Of a stretch of DNA of 64,000 bases, positions 10,473-23,029 are shown piece by piece (the first letter of the stretch is position 1; each line of letters begins with the position of its first letter). This DNA comes from Annona cherimola. Its lineage: Eukaryota; Streptophyta; Magnoliopsida; Magnoliales; Annonaceae. The stretch covers positions 54,812,008-54,876,007 of the forward strand of contig CM059973.1 in NCBI GenBank assembly GCA_030490835.1, read 5' to 3'. The notes under the pieces were generated by a model. The model saw only the letters and a program-made list of their open reading frames with translations. It was not told the origin of the DNA and searched no databases. Both the position numbers and the translations under genes were made by a program.

Positions 10473-12713
10473 AGGCGTCTGAATCCAAACATGAAAGAAG
10501 TAGTGAAAAAGGAAATTTTAAAACTTCTTGATGCTGGAATCATCTACCCCATTTCTGATAGCAGTTGGGTAAGCCCTGTACATGTTGTACCAAAGAAAGG
10601 CGGTATGACTGTCGTAAAAAATGATAAAAATGAACTTATACCCACAAGGACAGTCACAGGTTGGCGAATGTGCATTGATTATCGCAAATTAAACATTGCC
10701 ACCCGAAAGGATCATTTTCCCTTGCCTTTCATTGATCAAATGCTTGAAAGACTTGCCAATCACTCTTACTTCTGCTATTTGGATGGGTACTCTGGCTACT
10801 TTCAGATTCCTATTCACCCACAGGATCAAGAGAAAACCACTTTCACTTGTCCATACGGCACATTTGCATACAGACGCATGCCTTTCGGTCTTTGTAATGC
10901 ACCTGCCACCTTTCAACGATGCATGATGGCCATATTTTCTGATTATATTGAACACATAATGGAAGTGTTTATGGATGATTTTTCTGTTTATGGAACTACA
11001 TTTGAATCATGTTTATCTAACCTATCTAAAGTTTTACAGAGATGCGAAGAAATCAATCTGGTGTTGAATTGGGAAAAATGTCATTTCATGGTACAGGAAG
11101 GGATTGTGTTAGGACATTTAGTCTCAAGCAGAGGTATTGAGGTTGACCGGGCAAAAATAGAAGTCATTGAAAAATTACCGCCACCCAATTCGGTCAAAGG
11201 AATTCGGAGTTTTCTGGGACATGCCGGTTTCTATCGGCGTTTCATTAAAGATTTTTCTAAAATTGCTAAGCCACTGACTAACCTGCTAAATCAAGATGTA
11301 AAATTTAATTTTTCTGATGACTGTTTAACTTCATTTTGCAGGTTGAAAAAGGCTTTGACCACTGTTCCAATCATACAACCACCTAACTGGAACCTACCAT
11401 TTGAAATCATGTGCGATGCAAGCAACCATGCTGTTGGAGCTGTTTTGGGTCAACGGAAGGACAACAAGCCAGTAGTGATTTATTATGCAAGCAAAACTTT
11501 AGATGATGCTCAAGTCAACTATGCAACCACTGAAAAAGAATTACTGGCTGTTGTTTTTGCTATTGATAAATTTCGTTCTTATCTTGTAGGGTCAAAAGTG
11601 ATTGTCTATACAGACCATGCAGCTATTCGCTATTTAATTGCCAAGAAAGATGCTAAACCAAGATTGATTCGCTGGATTTTGCTATTACAAGAATTTGATC
11701 TTGAAATTCGAGACAAAAAGGGCACAGAAAATGTGGTTGCTGATCATCTGTCGAGACTGCCATCAACTGGGAAAATGGATCTAAATAAAAATGATCAAAT
11801 TAACGAGGAATTTCCTGATGAATCCCTTCTTGCACTGAAAGAAATATCAATGCCATGGTATGGAGACATTGTTAATTACTTAGTTTGTAAAGAAATTCCA
11901 TCCAATTTCAGCTATCAACAGAAAAAGCGATTCATGGCGGATGTGAAATACTACATATGGGAGGACCCATACCTTTACAAGAGATGCGGCGACGGTCTGA
12001 TTCGCCGATGTGTACCAAACGAAGAAATTCAAAGCATCCTTTACTACTGTCATTCTTCACCATATGGTGGCCACATGGGTCCCACCAAAACAGCAGCAAA
12101 AGTCTTACAATCAGGTTTTTTCTGGCCCACTTTGTTCAAAGATGCTCGATCTTTTACACTAACCTGTGACAGGTGTCAAAGGACAGGAAACATTTCAAGG
12201 CGAAATGAGATGCCACTCACAAGCATTCTCGAGGTCGAACCATTCGATGTCTGGGGCATGGATTTCATGGGACCTTTCCCATCCTCATTCAACAACCAGT
12301 ACATACTTCTGGCAGTTGATTACGTAACTAAATGGGTGGAGGCGATCGCTTCTCCAACAAATGATTCGCGGGTGGTCACCAAATTCTTGAAACGCAATAT
12401 TTTTACCAGATTTGGTGTACCACGAGCAATCATAAGTGACGGAGGAAGTCATTTTTGTAACAAGCAAATGGAGCAACTGCTCAAGAAATACGGGATCACA
12501 AATAAAATCGCCACCCCATACCATCCACAAACAAGTGGTCAGACTGAAATCTCAAACCGCGAGATTAAACAGATACTTGAGAAGACGGTATCCCAATCAC
12601 GGCGAGATTGGTCAAGGCAACTCGATGATGCTCTTTGGGCATACCGTACTACATTCAAGACTCCCATCGGAACAACACCTTTCCGACTAGTCTACGGAAA
12701 ATCATGTCACTAG
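10473..12713 (+). CDS. pol: Athila reverse transcriptase, RNase H and integrase core
   Basis: [22 protein letters not shown]-type motif ([12 protein letters not shown]), [15 protein letters not shown], and the catalytic [10 protein letters not shown] near 10965-10990 (F-M-D-D in place of Y-x-D-D). RNase [16 protein letters not shown] near 11410, [21 protein letters not shown]. Integrase: zinc-binding H-H-C-C with [10 protein letters not shown] near 12070 and CDRCQ near 12165, then the DDE core with [10 protein letters not shown] near 12260, IISDGGSHF near 12430 and [11 protein letters not shown] near 12530. Together these copy the RNA genome into cDNA and insert it. All catalytic residues I can check are present. 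The frame is broken at TAG 12711-12713 inside the LVYGKSCH motif, where Leu is usual. Confidence 0.93.
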   Translation, partial: RRLNPNMKEVVKKEILKLLDAGIIYPISDSSWVSPVHVVPKKGGMTVVKNDKNELIPTRTVTGWRMCIDYRKLNIATRKDHFPLPFIDQMLERLANHSYFCYLDGYSGYFQIPIHPQDQEKTTFTCPYGTFAYRRMPFGLCNAPATFQRCMMAIFSDYIEHIMEVFMDDFSVYGTTFESCLSNLSKVLQRCEEINLVLNWEKCHFMVQEGIVLGHLVSSRGIEVDRAKIEVIEKLPPPNSVKGIRSFLGHAGFYRRFIKDFSKIAKPLTNLLNQDVKFNFSDDCLTSFCRLKKALTTVPIIQPPNWNLPFEIMCDASNHAVGAVLGQRKDNKPVVIYYASKTLDDAQVNYATTEKELLAVVFAIDKFRSYLVGSKVIVYTDHAAIRYLIAKKDAKPRLIRWILLLQEFDLEIRDKKGTENVVADHLSRLPSTGKMDLNKNDQINEEFPDESLLALKEISMPWYGDIVNYLVCKEIPSNFSYQQKKRFMADVKYYIWEDPYLYKRCGDGLIRRCVPNEEIQSILYYCHSSPYGGHMGPTKTAAKVLQSGFFWPTLFKDARSFTLTCDRCQRTGNISRRNEMPLTSILEVEPFDVWGMDFMGPFPSSFNNQYILLAVDYVTKWVEAIASPTNDSRVVTKFLKRNIFTRFGVPRAIISDGGSHFCNKQMEQLLKKYGITNKIATPYHPQTSGQTEISNREIKQILEKTVSQSRRDWSRQLDDALWAYRTTFKTPIGTTPFRLVYGKSCH

Positions 12714-13148
12714 CCTGTAGAGCTGGAGCATAAAGCATACTGGGCAATCAAATTTTTGAATTTTGATTTGAAATCTGCAGGAGAAAGGCGTCTACTACAG
12801 CTTGATGAACTCGAGGAGATTCGACTCGACGCTTATGAAAATTCAAAGATGTACAAGGAAAAGACAAAATTTTGGCATGACAAACACATCCGGCAGAAGG
12901 TAATCAAAGCTAATGACATGGTGTTGCTTTTTAATTCTCGTTTTAAATTGTTTCCAGGAAAATTGAAGTCGAGGTGGTCGGGACCATTCAAAGTATTACA
13001 AGTGTTTCCTCATGGAGCTGTTGAAATCTGGAGTGAAAAGACAGGAGCATTTAAAGTCAATGGGCAGCGCCTCAAACCCTATTTCTCAGGGGATCACATT
13101 CCAATTGGAGTCATCCACTCCTTCTGCGATACCACGCCACTCAATTGA
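12714..13148 (+). CDS. Athila integrase C-terminal segment
   Basis: Continues the same frame after the third [14 protein letters not shown], then [22 protein letters not shown] and [22 protein letters not shown], the GPY/F-type C-terminal integrase module. No chromodomain follows, consistent with Athila. Ends at TGA 13146-13148. Counting the three amber codons, the whole frame from 7782 is 1,788 codons before this stop. Confidence 0.88.
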   Translation, partial: PVELEHKAYWAIKFLNFDLKSAGERRLLQLDELEEIRLDAYENSKMYKEKTKFWHDKHIRQKVIKANDMVLLFNSRFKLFPGKLKSRWSGPFKVLQVFPHGAVEIWSEKTGAFKVNGQRLKPYFSGDHIPIGVIHSFCDTTPLN

Positions 13149-14763
13149 AGATCTGAAGTTAGGCTAATGACTTTAAACAAAGCGCTTTTCGGGAGGCAAC
13201 CCGAATTTTTCTTTCCATCAGGGAAGTTTTAGTTATTTCTTTTAGTTCCTTTTTAGAATTTTGATACTTTTTAATTTTAAGCTTTATTGGTTATTTTCAG
13301 GTTCTACATAAAAAGAAGCACCGTTGGATGCAAATTCGGTTCAACTCGCCAAAACAGGGAAGTTAACATTTTACATTTTTACAATTACTCCCTTTTATTT
13401 TGATGGCATGATTTACATTGAGGACAATGTTAACTTCAAGTGTGGGAGTGAATGCATTGCATTAATTTTCTCTAAATATTTCTTTCACTACCCTAAAGTT
13501 TAAATTGTTGATTAAAAAAAAAAATTGGAAAAATTCTTGCATAAAAGATTATATTAGACCCCACGTTGCACTCTTGAATGTCTTGAAAACAAACCATACG
13601 TGAAATTTCAACATCTTTGAGTAAGGAAAAGTTGAAGCTTAATGAGGTGTTAAAATTGTTTTTTTTTGAACATGAACTTGTTGAAAATACTTGGATTTTT
13701 TTATCCTAACTCACTTGATGAAACTGATATACCTAGGAACCGATTCTGTTTTCGTTGTCAGAATAATCTTCCCTAATTTATCAAAATTTTTCTAATACAC
13801 ACAATTGTCATTTAAGAAGGTATACATGAAAAATTTTATTCTAGTTGAAGAAAATTTCCAAAGCCAAAACTTCATTAAACCAATTTATGGACATGATTAA
13901 GGCAATTTTTTTACGATGAGCCTATCTTTAAAAGTATAATGGTCGTTTACTCCTTTTGAGCCTGAACTTAAATTTTTCCTAAACCACAATTCCCACTTCA
14001 TTGAACCAACTTTGGAATTGAATTCTGAGCTGAAAAGTGAAATAGGGAATAATATCTCCTGGTGGTGCAAATAATGACTTCCCAGATACCCTGAAATATG
14101 GTGAGGGAAATTATTGCCGGACTTGGTAAATAAAAAAAAAAAAAAAAAAAACCAAGGATAAGAACAGGCTTAAAAAAGAATAAAAGCACTAAGTGTGGGG
14201 GTAGCATTATTTCCTGTTTTTAAAAAAATAATAAAAAAAATAAAAAAAAATTTAAGGCTCGAGTCATACAGAGACGGTTCAAATTTCATTTCATGTGTCA
14301 CACCTGACCATTGTCCTACTAAGTCCTTATGATCCTATAAATTGGTAAATTGAGCAGGCAGAGGAAATTTAAATGCAAAAAAAAAGAAAAAAGAAAAAAA
14401 AAAAGAAAAAAAAAAAGAATTATTTTCTGCACTACTACCACTTGAATTATTAATTGTGTGTATTGAATAACTTATTAAATAGGGAAGATATCTAATAATT
14501 AAGAGTTTATTGCGGGAGTTTTTAACTCTTAATGATTGAAAGCAAATTAGGTAACAAGGGTGTGCAGTATTAGTCAAGTGAGAAGGGATTGTTGATTAAG
14601 ATTTTCAATGAGTATCATGTTTCAAATTCTTTAATACTCTCATTTATTCTGATGATAGGCCGAACATGCAATTTTTGCTCAAGATTTTGAAATTTTTTTA
14701 ATCTGCTCTTAAATTCTTTTATATTTGCTTGAGGACAAGCAAAAGTTCAAGTGTGGGGGTATT
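13149..14763 (+). other. Athila 3' untranslated region with three tract motifs
   Basis: No coding frame is supported. Just after pol lies a perfect stem-loop at 13188-13205 (TTCGGG / CCCGAA around AGGCAA). A motif AGGACAATGT...CAAGTGTGGGAGT occurs at 13420-13450, a second AAGTGTGGGGGTA at 14190-14203, and the functional-looking copy GAGGACAAGC...AAGTGTGGGGGTATT at 14731-14763, which abuts the 3' LTR. A-rich runs occur at 14130-14150, 14222-14250 and 14379-14418. An env-like ORF, present in some Athila elements, is absent. Confidence 0.75.
14749..14763 (+). other. Athila polypurine tract
   Basis: aagtgtgggggtatt lies directly before the TGATAATTAG of the 3' LTR. It is the usual priming site for plus-strand cDNA. 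Confidence 0.75.
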
Positions 14764-16587
14764 TGATAATTAGAATTTGGTAACATATTTTGTGGATATT
14801 TTATACCAAATTGGTGGGTAATTAATTAATATTAATATGAAATTTAGTTTAAAATATGATTTTGCAACATTTGGGTATTAAATATTAATTTCAAGCAATT
14901 TAAACAATTTTTACAATCATTTGGCTTGAAATTATATTTTATTTGTTGCCGCAAAATTAAAATGGATCTGAATTAATTTTATAATAATAATCCACTAATG
15001 ATTTTTTTTACTGATTAATGATTTAAATATTTTTATGCAGGGAAAACAAATTACACCAAGTGGACCCCACGTGGAAATCAAATCATGAGCAAATCTCAAC
15101 CGTCCATTCAGTGATCATTGCATCAAGCAGCCCATTTATTTCAAGCTAGCCTTTCACGTGAAACCTGAATTTTCTAGCATAGCACTCACATGAATCAAAC
15201 GTCCAGCCCCATTGCATAAATACCCATCACAGGAATGACCCATGCCCATTTTATAATTCAGCAACATGCATTAATGTCGGACCCCACCATATTTGTCCCA
15301 AGCAAGCATGCATTTACAAAACAACCAGCAACAATAAATGCAGCATGCATATTCACGTGACAAACATATTCATCCAATGCAAACCATGGACATAAAGTCA
15401 ACAACTATATACCCATGGACCCCACTAGCAGCTACATTCAACATCTGCATATCAATTGGCCCCACTAGCTGCTCGTTAAAAGGAATGAGTAATTCACGTG
15501 AACCTGCAACAAGCCTTTTAATTGGACCTCACAGCTGAATACGACAGCAGCAATTAGCATTCATTCAATGTATCCAGTAGCAGCAAAATTTCCATCACAA
15601 ATCATGTGAAATGCATTGAAGTAATGGCCCACTTATTCAGCTATAAAAGAGTATCGTTAGCAGGGCATGGGAGGAGAGAAGAATCGGCATAGAGAGTATT
15701 CCGCAGCAGATTTTTGGGAAGAGCACGGGCAAAAGGCCGGCGAGTTGCGTGGAGCAGCCGACACACCATCGGGGCTTCAAACTAATAAGCTTTTCTATCT
15801 TTTCCTTTATTTAATTTTTGTTATCTTGTTTAAGATTGGTTGTAATTTTAATTTTATTTTGAACTTAAACATGCTTGGCTAAATCCTAAATCTAGGGTTT
15901 AGAATGTAGCATGCGTACAATGCAATGTGGTGTGGATTTTTAATTTATTTATGATGGATATTTTTGTTAATTTAATATCTTGTGATTTTTATGTTTGCTT
16001 TGTACACGGGCCCGTACTTTTGCATGATTCCATATATTAGGTGATGGAACCGAAAGGTGGAAATCTAATATACGAAAATTAAGATATTAAACCTGGAAAT
16101 CTAAGACCATGAAAATAGGCATGATAACCTTGAAGAATTACATGAACGAACCACAGAACTTAATGGATTCTAATTAACTTAATCCCATGAGAATAGGTGG
16201 TTAAGAAAATTATGGTACACCTTGTAGGTTTCGAGAGAAGGTGCAAGGATAAATTAGGGTTTTGTTCTTCTTTAACAAACAATATCCAAATTAAATAATT
16301 ATACCACTACCCGTTGCAAAATACGCATGTGAAATCCTAGACCCTAGGTATTTGCACTTTCGCTTTCTCTTCTCATTTTTAATTTGAACTTCTTCCTATT
16401 TTATTTATTTTCTTTCCCTTTTATTTACTGCATTTTCTCCCCACTTTTCTATTTTATTTGCTATATTCTCTCTATATCCGACACGAAAGCGTTTAAAAGT
16501 AAAAATTTATAGTCCTGAATTCCCTGTGGATCGATAATTTAAATACTACAATCTACGACCCGTGCACTTGTGGTAAGATTTCGAACA
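14764..16587 (+). repeat. Athila 3' LTR
   Basis: 1,824 bp, nearly identical to the 5' LTR, ends TTCGAACA and is followed by the TSD ATACA (16588-16592). The TATA box is at 15642-15649. Confidence 0.95.
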
Positions 16588-19090
16588 ATACAGCAACATC
16601 CTTTTGCATTACATCATATTTTCATGCATTTTTGCATTTTAGCAAATCACATAAGTCATATATCATCTATTCATGTTTAGCCTTCTACATACACCCATCT
16701 TACAACACATAACTTAGGTGTTTCTTAAAATTTCTCAAGTCAGCAACTTGTGTCCTTATTCAGCATAATTAAACCCCTTAAATAACATTTAATTTAGGGT
16801 CTAATTTCGGATTTTCAATTCATTCATCATAGGGTTCCAAAATAGCAACGTTAGGACCCGTTTTTCATCCTTTCAACACCTCTTTCAAGACTTAAATCAT
16901 AAAAGATTTTTAAGTCATAATTTTCAGCAACTAAACATTATTTTCTTAACCCAAATTTAGGGTATTATCACATATTTAAAATTCATAATTTATTTGCTTC
17001 CATAACAACAACATTTTCAAGCATATAGGGTATCCATTTTAACCTATTTTGACGTGTCCAAACATAAGTCCTTAAAAATCAGTTTTAGGGCAAATATTTC
17101 CTAGCCCTTTTGGACACTCAAAGTACCTTAATCCTAAGGTAATTTACCCTCCATAACATCCATAAATCATTTACTTACAAACAGCAACAAAAATCACATG
17201 GAAAACACCCGTTTTGGTCCCCATTTGGACGTCCCATATACATACCCTAAAAAAATCATATTTAAGAAAAACTCATCCAGACCACTTAGGCCATCCAAAG
17301 GGTCCTTAATTTGGGGTACTTTACCCTACAATTCATCCATAAACAATTTAATCACTTCCTTGTATCATTTTTAATTCAAAAATGAAAAAATAGGGCATTT
17401 CTTGAAACCCTAAGTTCCATTTTTGCTAAAATTATTAACAAATGCTCAAATCAACATATTTAATCCAAAATATCATGAATTACATCCAAATCATCATGCT
17501 TAAATCATACATCAGCTTGGTTTAGCGTTTTGAGAAATTCCAAGTTAGCTTTCATCTCAAAATTCAACTTAAACTTCCATTTTCACTCTCTTGAACTCTT
17601 GATTTCATTTAAATCTTTCAAAAATCATTCAATACCTTCATCAAGGCATCATAACTCATACTTTAAGAGTTCTTTAGGAACCATATTCATGGCTCATGAT
17701 TTGAGAGAAAAAACTTAGGATTAAAACATCTAAAACTTGAAATATACTTACTTGAATCGAATCAAACTTGAATCCAAACATTCCTATCTTGAATCCCTTT
17801 CTTTCCTTCCCTTTTTCCTTCTCTTTTTCTCCTCTTTTCCCCCTCTTTTCTTTCTGGACTTGGCACGTTTTTTGCTGCCCTCTTTTTGGGGTTTCTTCCC
17901 TTAATTTTTTCCACCCAAATGGACGTCCCCTTGTATATGCTTGCCTTTTATAATTTTTTTGATTTGTGGGACCCACTTTTGCCACATCACATGAGGGTAA
18001 TTCATTGCTTACTTATCCCTTGATGTGTTGGCTAACTCATAACCAAGTAAAATATGCATTTATCTTATATAAAAATCACCAAATCCAAGCTCTTAAATGA
18101 GCTACTTAGCTCCTCCCCAAGTGGATGTCCACATGGCAGCATGGGATGGCTTTCTTGGTCACCAAGTCACTCCCTTTTAATGAGAATTTACATTCCCTCT
18201 CCTCTTTATCTTAGCTAGGTTTGACTTGGGCAAATAAAAATCCAAAAAATCTAAGTAGAGAGCCCTCTTGGACGTCCCCACTTGTGCCACCTCCATGGCC
18301 TCCTTGAGGCTAGATATTAGTCTCTTAAGCCATCATTTAATCCACTTGACTTTTCAAGGATTTTGGCCCTTGACTTAATCCAAAAGATCTAGCTCAAAGC
18401 ACCTCTTTTTGACATCTCATATATGTCATTAAATAATGCATTTAATCCACTTGCTTTCACATAAATGCTATGGTACTCTAGAGTTCACAAAGTCAAAGCT
18501 ATGCATCTTTTTCTGATTAAGCTTATTCCCATGGTACTTAGCTTAATCCAATCCATCCATACCATAGATTTCATAATTTTATTCAATCGTTTCAAATTTC
18601 ATCTCAAACCGATGTTTCTATGTCAAGTTATGAGCCTTTGAAAATAACCTTAGAATGTGAGATTAAAATCAAATAATTATTACCTTAATCTCATCACTTT
18701 TGCCTTAATCCAATTCACTCATAAGGTTGAGCCCAAAATCATGAGCTTACCTTTCAAATTTCATCTCATTTCGCCTTATAGGTGTTAAGTTATGAATTTT
18801 CAATGATTTCCAGCATAATTTCATAATTTTCATTTTAATCTTCATTAATTATATCATGGAAATTAAAATAAATATTCATACCACATTAGCACATTCTAAT
18901 CCTCATTAAGCCCCTTTAGTCATCTTGACTCACTTTGGGCTATGACGATTAGTCTTAATCACCATTCTTAATTGCAAACCCTAATTGCAAAAAATCATTA
19001 AATCATAAAAATCATAAATCATCCATAATTCATTTAAATAACACATATTTCATACTTATAGACCTACTTAGGTTTGGGTATCACATGCAT

Positions 19091-19837
19091 TTAAATATTA
19101 TAGGCAAATGTGCGGCGACAATTTGTTTTGCACTATTATATGCTGTGAAATATAAATTTGTTGCGCCCACAGATTTTTGTTGCAATGTAATTATTTAAAA
19201 CGATTTTAGGGTCGCTTAAGAAGACATAAAAGTAAAACATGAAAAGGAGACAAAATTTTAAATGTGAGAGAATAATGTAATATGATGTACATAAGAATTA
19301 TAAGTAAAGTTAATAAAATTAAAATAGATAGGATAATTTTCATTAAAAAATAAGATAGTCGTATTGAAAGATGTGGAAAATAATTAAATGTAGAAATAAT
19401 AACAGGAAAGTGAGATAGTTAAGTCATTAAGATGTGAAACCATATTAAAAGGTGTGTAAGAAAGAGAGAATTCTTTATTTTTTAATTTATTTTTACTTTT
19501 ATGTTATCCAACGTACTTATTTCACTGTCAAGGGTGAAACTCTTAGCTGGAATATTGAGCCGAAATGAAAAATCTAACCCCGGGTTATCCCTTTGTACCC
19601 ACAACGGGATTCCAAATCAACACACTATATTTCAAGAATTTATTTATATATGGGCATTGCTTTTATAAAACCTCTCTTCTGTGTAATTTTTTTTTTCAAC
19701 ACCTCAATGTTTGATGAAAATTCACACTATGTATTGCATTTTACATCATTTACATTATTGTAAAAAAAATTCATTTGTTTAGTATCACTTTACATAGACT
19801 CCAACTACAAATATACACAATGAACATAATAAAATAA
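19091..19837. other. AT-rich spacer, nothing recognised
   Basis: No coding frame, RNA gene or clear repeat is visible apart from low-complexity A/T runs. It may hold the worn outer part of the repeat whose better copy begins near 20220. Confidence 0.4.
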
Positions 19838-20128
19838 AGTGTATTTGGGAAGCAATAAAACTTTTGATAAAAAATTTTTAGGGTAAAAATTTTTGAAATG
19901 AGAGAAAGTGATATGATATGATAGAGATAATGATGAGAAGTAAAAAAAATAAAGTTAAAATAAACAATTAGATGTATGAATAATTGTATAGAAATGATTG
20001 AAAAGTAGGGTAGTAGTATAATAAGAAGTGAAGAAATAATAAAAAAATATGATACTTGTGGAAATTAAAAAGTTTTAGAATGAAAAGTTTTAGTTTGACA
20101 AGTTTTGATGTGTAAACAAATACCCCAT
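19838..20128. repeat. MITE-like element, third copy of the 2942-3402 family
   Basis: It begins gtgtatttgggaagcaataa and ends with the inverted counterpart gtaaacaaataccccat. The interior shares gatatgatatgatagagataatgat and atgattgaaaagtag-type words with 2870-3110. No coding capacity. Confidence 0.6.
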
Positions 20129-20232
20129 AATTTAATGCTAAACATCAATTTTAAAGTTACTGTCTACAACTAAATGATATAAAATGTTATCATTATATGG
20201 AAAATGATTCTATAAAGTATTATGAGCTTTAC

Positions 20233-20257
20233 TTCTATGTAACCAAGTTACATAGAA
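20233..20257. repeat. Perfect 11-bp stem hairpin
   Basis: TTCTATGTAAC and GTTACATAGAA are separated by CAA. It lies just outside the 20300-20755 repeat and may be its terminal structure. Confidence 0.7.
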
Positions 20258-20299
20258 ATGGTCTTGTATAACCTCTTATAATTTTTAAGTTATTGATGA

Positions 20300-20755
20300 T
20301 TGATTTAAAATCTAATTCATTTATTTTATTTAACATCACTTGTTTATTTAAGAGAATTAGTTTCATCCAAATCAAATATTTGCATGTGCTACATTTGATA
20401 ATATATATATATTTATGTATAAATTATGAAAAATGCTTAGATCCATTTACACATGTATTATAATATAATAATATTTTATAAAATCATTTGTCCATATAGC
20501 AGTGTATTTTAGATGATTTATCTGTTGGAAAAATCACTTTAAAATTGATATTTTAGCATTAAACAATTTTACTACGTTGATTTTACACATTTATAGATGA
20601 AACTCTATATAGTAAAATTAAAAAAATAAAAAATTTTCTAAGATACTAAAGATGATGTTAAATACAATGAATGAAGCGAATTTTTAATAAACCATTAAAA
20701 TTTTAAAAATAGAGAGGGTACATAGAAAGAAGTTTCATAGAAGCAGCATCGAAGT
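20300..20755. repeat. Dispersed AT-rich repeat, copy 2
   Basis: Same order of landmarks as 1395-1840, from aacatcacttg through gtttcatccaaatcaaat to gaagtttcatagaagca. Noncoding; the family is unknown. Confidence 0.6.
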
Positions 20756-22105
20756 ATTATTACATTATAATACATATATAAATAAATCTAACAATTTTCA
20801 TAATGTATATATGAGTATTTATTTTTCAGCAAATGTGAGTCAACCTTTGTTTGATTTGGATGAAACTTGGTTGAATAAAACATTAAAAATGAGAGGTGTT
20901 ACGTGAAACTACTTTTGTGTAACTTGATTATAAAGACGAAAAGCCTAGATATTATCCACCGCGTTGGCAATATATTCCTCCCTTATCCATATCGTAAGTT
21001 AATTAATATTTTTTAAATTCCTAAAATGCTCATTATGTAGAGTCGAAATGGTGGGGGCCATTTGTATTAGTATGGTGGGGTTGGTGAGGATGGCGGAGGC
21101 AAAGGAGACTTGTAGCAGTAGGGTACTAAGGTGGTGGTTGAGACTGAGATGCCGATGGGGTGGCTTGTAATGATAAAACGGGGGAGGCAACTATTAACGA
21201 ATGGAAATAAAGTAGATGCTATCATTTTTTTACAATATGCAAAAAAATCTTGAAATAAAATTTTTGTATTATTCTATTATAATATAGGAAATTTAATTTT
21301 AGTAAATTTTACCTTGAGAATTTTTAAAATCCGATTATCTGAGGACACAAAATTGCACTTATTCGATGTTAGAAATATTTTTTTTATTTTAATGATACTT
21401 TTCTATTTTTCGGATATAAAAACTAGTTTTGAGTATTTTATTATGATTACCAATCAATGTATTTATCCTGACATATTTTATAAAAATATCAATATTTTAA
21501 AAGCTTTGTAAAATTTGAGATACACTAAATTTACTTATTTAATGTAATATTTTAAAATACAATTTTCAATCATTTAATACTTTTTGTTAATTGTATTACA
21601 CTTAAATTATATTTTTTGCATTATAAAATTTGTAAGTTTGTTAATTGCAAATTAAACCTCAAAGTTTTTGTATTTATATATTAATATATAAGTTTGAATA
21701 ATTTACAAAGTAGATCCTATCATTTAAAACTATTAACGAATGGTTGAAGATGAGGTTTAAAATGCAATAAAAGATATATAATAAAGCTTGTTTATGAATG
21801 AGGATAGAGAGAGAATTAGGGAAGTGAAGAAAAAAAAAGTATAATAGTAATGTGATATAAAAGGAGTGAAATTAATATAAATAAGATAATTGTATGAAAA
21901 TGATTAAAATATAGATATAGATAAAATAAAAAGTAGATAGTTAAAATGTTAAATTAGTTTTTGAAAAATATATGAGGGATAGAGGTGTTACTTGGGTTGG
22001 ATTGAGCCCGAACCTAGCCACCATATTTAAAAGAATGCTATATTGTGACTTGTCTTTTTAGAACTTAAAGCCCAAAAGCTAGAACCCAATTTGTAGGAGC
22101 TTAAT
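20756..22105. other. AT-rich spacer, nothing supported
   Basis: Short ORFs at 20999-21190 (minus) and 21314-21511 (plus) show no family motif or coding-like composition. Runs such as tatatt and aaaaat dominate. Confidence 0.4.
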
Positions 22106-22503
22106 TATATACATCATAATGTATTTTAAGCTAAAATATAACATTCACTTATTTTTATAATTAGTTATATTTTTTTTTATTTTTTCTTCCTAAACATGTT
22201 TTCTTAAGTGATTCAATCATGTACAAAGTTTTTCCATTTTACAATACTTTTATATATTTATTTTTGATTTTTTTAAATCAATTTTTAAGGGGTAAACATG
22301 ACTTAAATGCCCTTAAAATTGGTGATTTTTTAAAAAATAAAAAATAAATATGTAAAAGTATTGTAAAATGACAAAAATTGATATATGGATTAAATACAAT
22401 TAGGAAAACATATTTATGAAGAAAAAACCAAATAAAAATAAAAATAAGATAAGATTAATGAATGTTGTGTTTTAGCTTAAAATACATCATAGTGTATATA
22501 GTC
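22106..22503. repeat. Inverted-repeat element with arms of about 170 bp
   Basis: The left arm starts tatatacatcataatgtatt and runs to about 22280. The right arm, reverse complemented, starts tatatacactatgatgtatt and tracks it through aagctaaaa, acatgttttc and cattttacaatactttta. The centre holds ggggtaaacatgacttaaat. No coding. It is a fold-back or MITE-type element. Confidence 0.75.
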
Positions 22504-23029
22504 ATGCCCCCAATTTGTAAATAAAGTTAAGGATGAAGTTCAATCAAATTCCAACATAAGGAACTTGAGCTCGATTTTTTAAAATTTAAATTTAATATAA
22601 TATATATTATATACATAATATCTAGATAATTTTTCTTTACATTTATGTATTTTATATGATTTATATTTATATTTGAATATAGGTTTGTCATGTTGAAATT
22701 ATATTGTAGAAGTTTATATATTATTTTCATTTTCATTTATCTTTATCTTTATATTAATATTATTAACTTTTAAGTTTAATAATTTTTTCTTTATCTTATT
22801 TGAAAGGTTAAATTTTATTCTAGAAATATATTACATATTACAATATTTTCTTGAAAAATTTGTTAGATTGCATGTTATTATTTTTGCTTACATAATTTGT
22901 TATTATTATATATTTATATGAAAATTTAGACTTATCACTCTTAAATCAAATAAAAATTATGAACCTGCATTTCAACCTAAACTCAAATCAAAATAGGGTT
23001 AGAATTTGGATTTTATAAATTACAATATA

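Larger units (their letters stand above)
5541..16587 (+). mobile_element. Full-length Athila-type Ty3/gypsy LTR retrotransposon
   Basis: An 11,047-bp element with a perfect TSD ATACA (5536-5540 and 16588-16592), TG...CA LTRs, a tRNA-Asp-type primer binding site, gag-protease-RT-RNase H-integrase in one frame, and a purine-rich tract before the 3' LTR. The RT and integrase wording (for example [16 protein letters not shown]) and the absence of a chromodomain place it in the non-chromoviral Athila lineage. No env-like ORF is visible between pol and the 3' LTR. By eye the LTRs differ at 8 positions plus one 1-bp indel over about 1,823 bp (0.4 percent), so insertion is recent. It is inserted in element D. 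Confidence 0.93.
3918..19085 (-). mobile_element. Element D: solo-LTR-like copy, split by the Athila insertion
   Basis: It starts TGTGGCACCCCC and ends GGTTTGGGTATCACA, with TSD TGCAT on both sides (3913-3917 and 19086-19090). After removing the Athila element and its TSD copy it is about 4.1 kb and has no coding frame, so a solo LTR is the simplest reading. The reverse complement begins TGTGATACCC and ends GTGCCACA, resembling the LTR ends of chromovirus E (TGTGAAACCC to GGCGCCACA). That is why I orient it minus. Its left end (3918-4020) also matches the reverse complement of the right end of element C (40795-40895), including the words atcgattggtaaa and tcaggattgttgccctg. Segments are 3918-5540 and 16593-19085. 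Assignment to a chromovirus clade is inference. Confidence 0.7.

Noticed and set aside
17674..17985. 103-codon Lys/Glu-rich ORF on the minus strand
   Set aside because: Arises from a pyrimidine-rich tract in element D that has a similar tract in element C; low complexity, no family.
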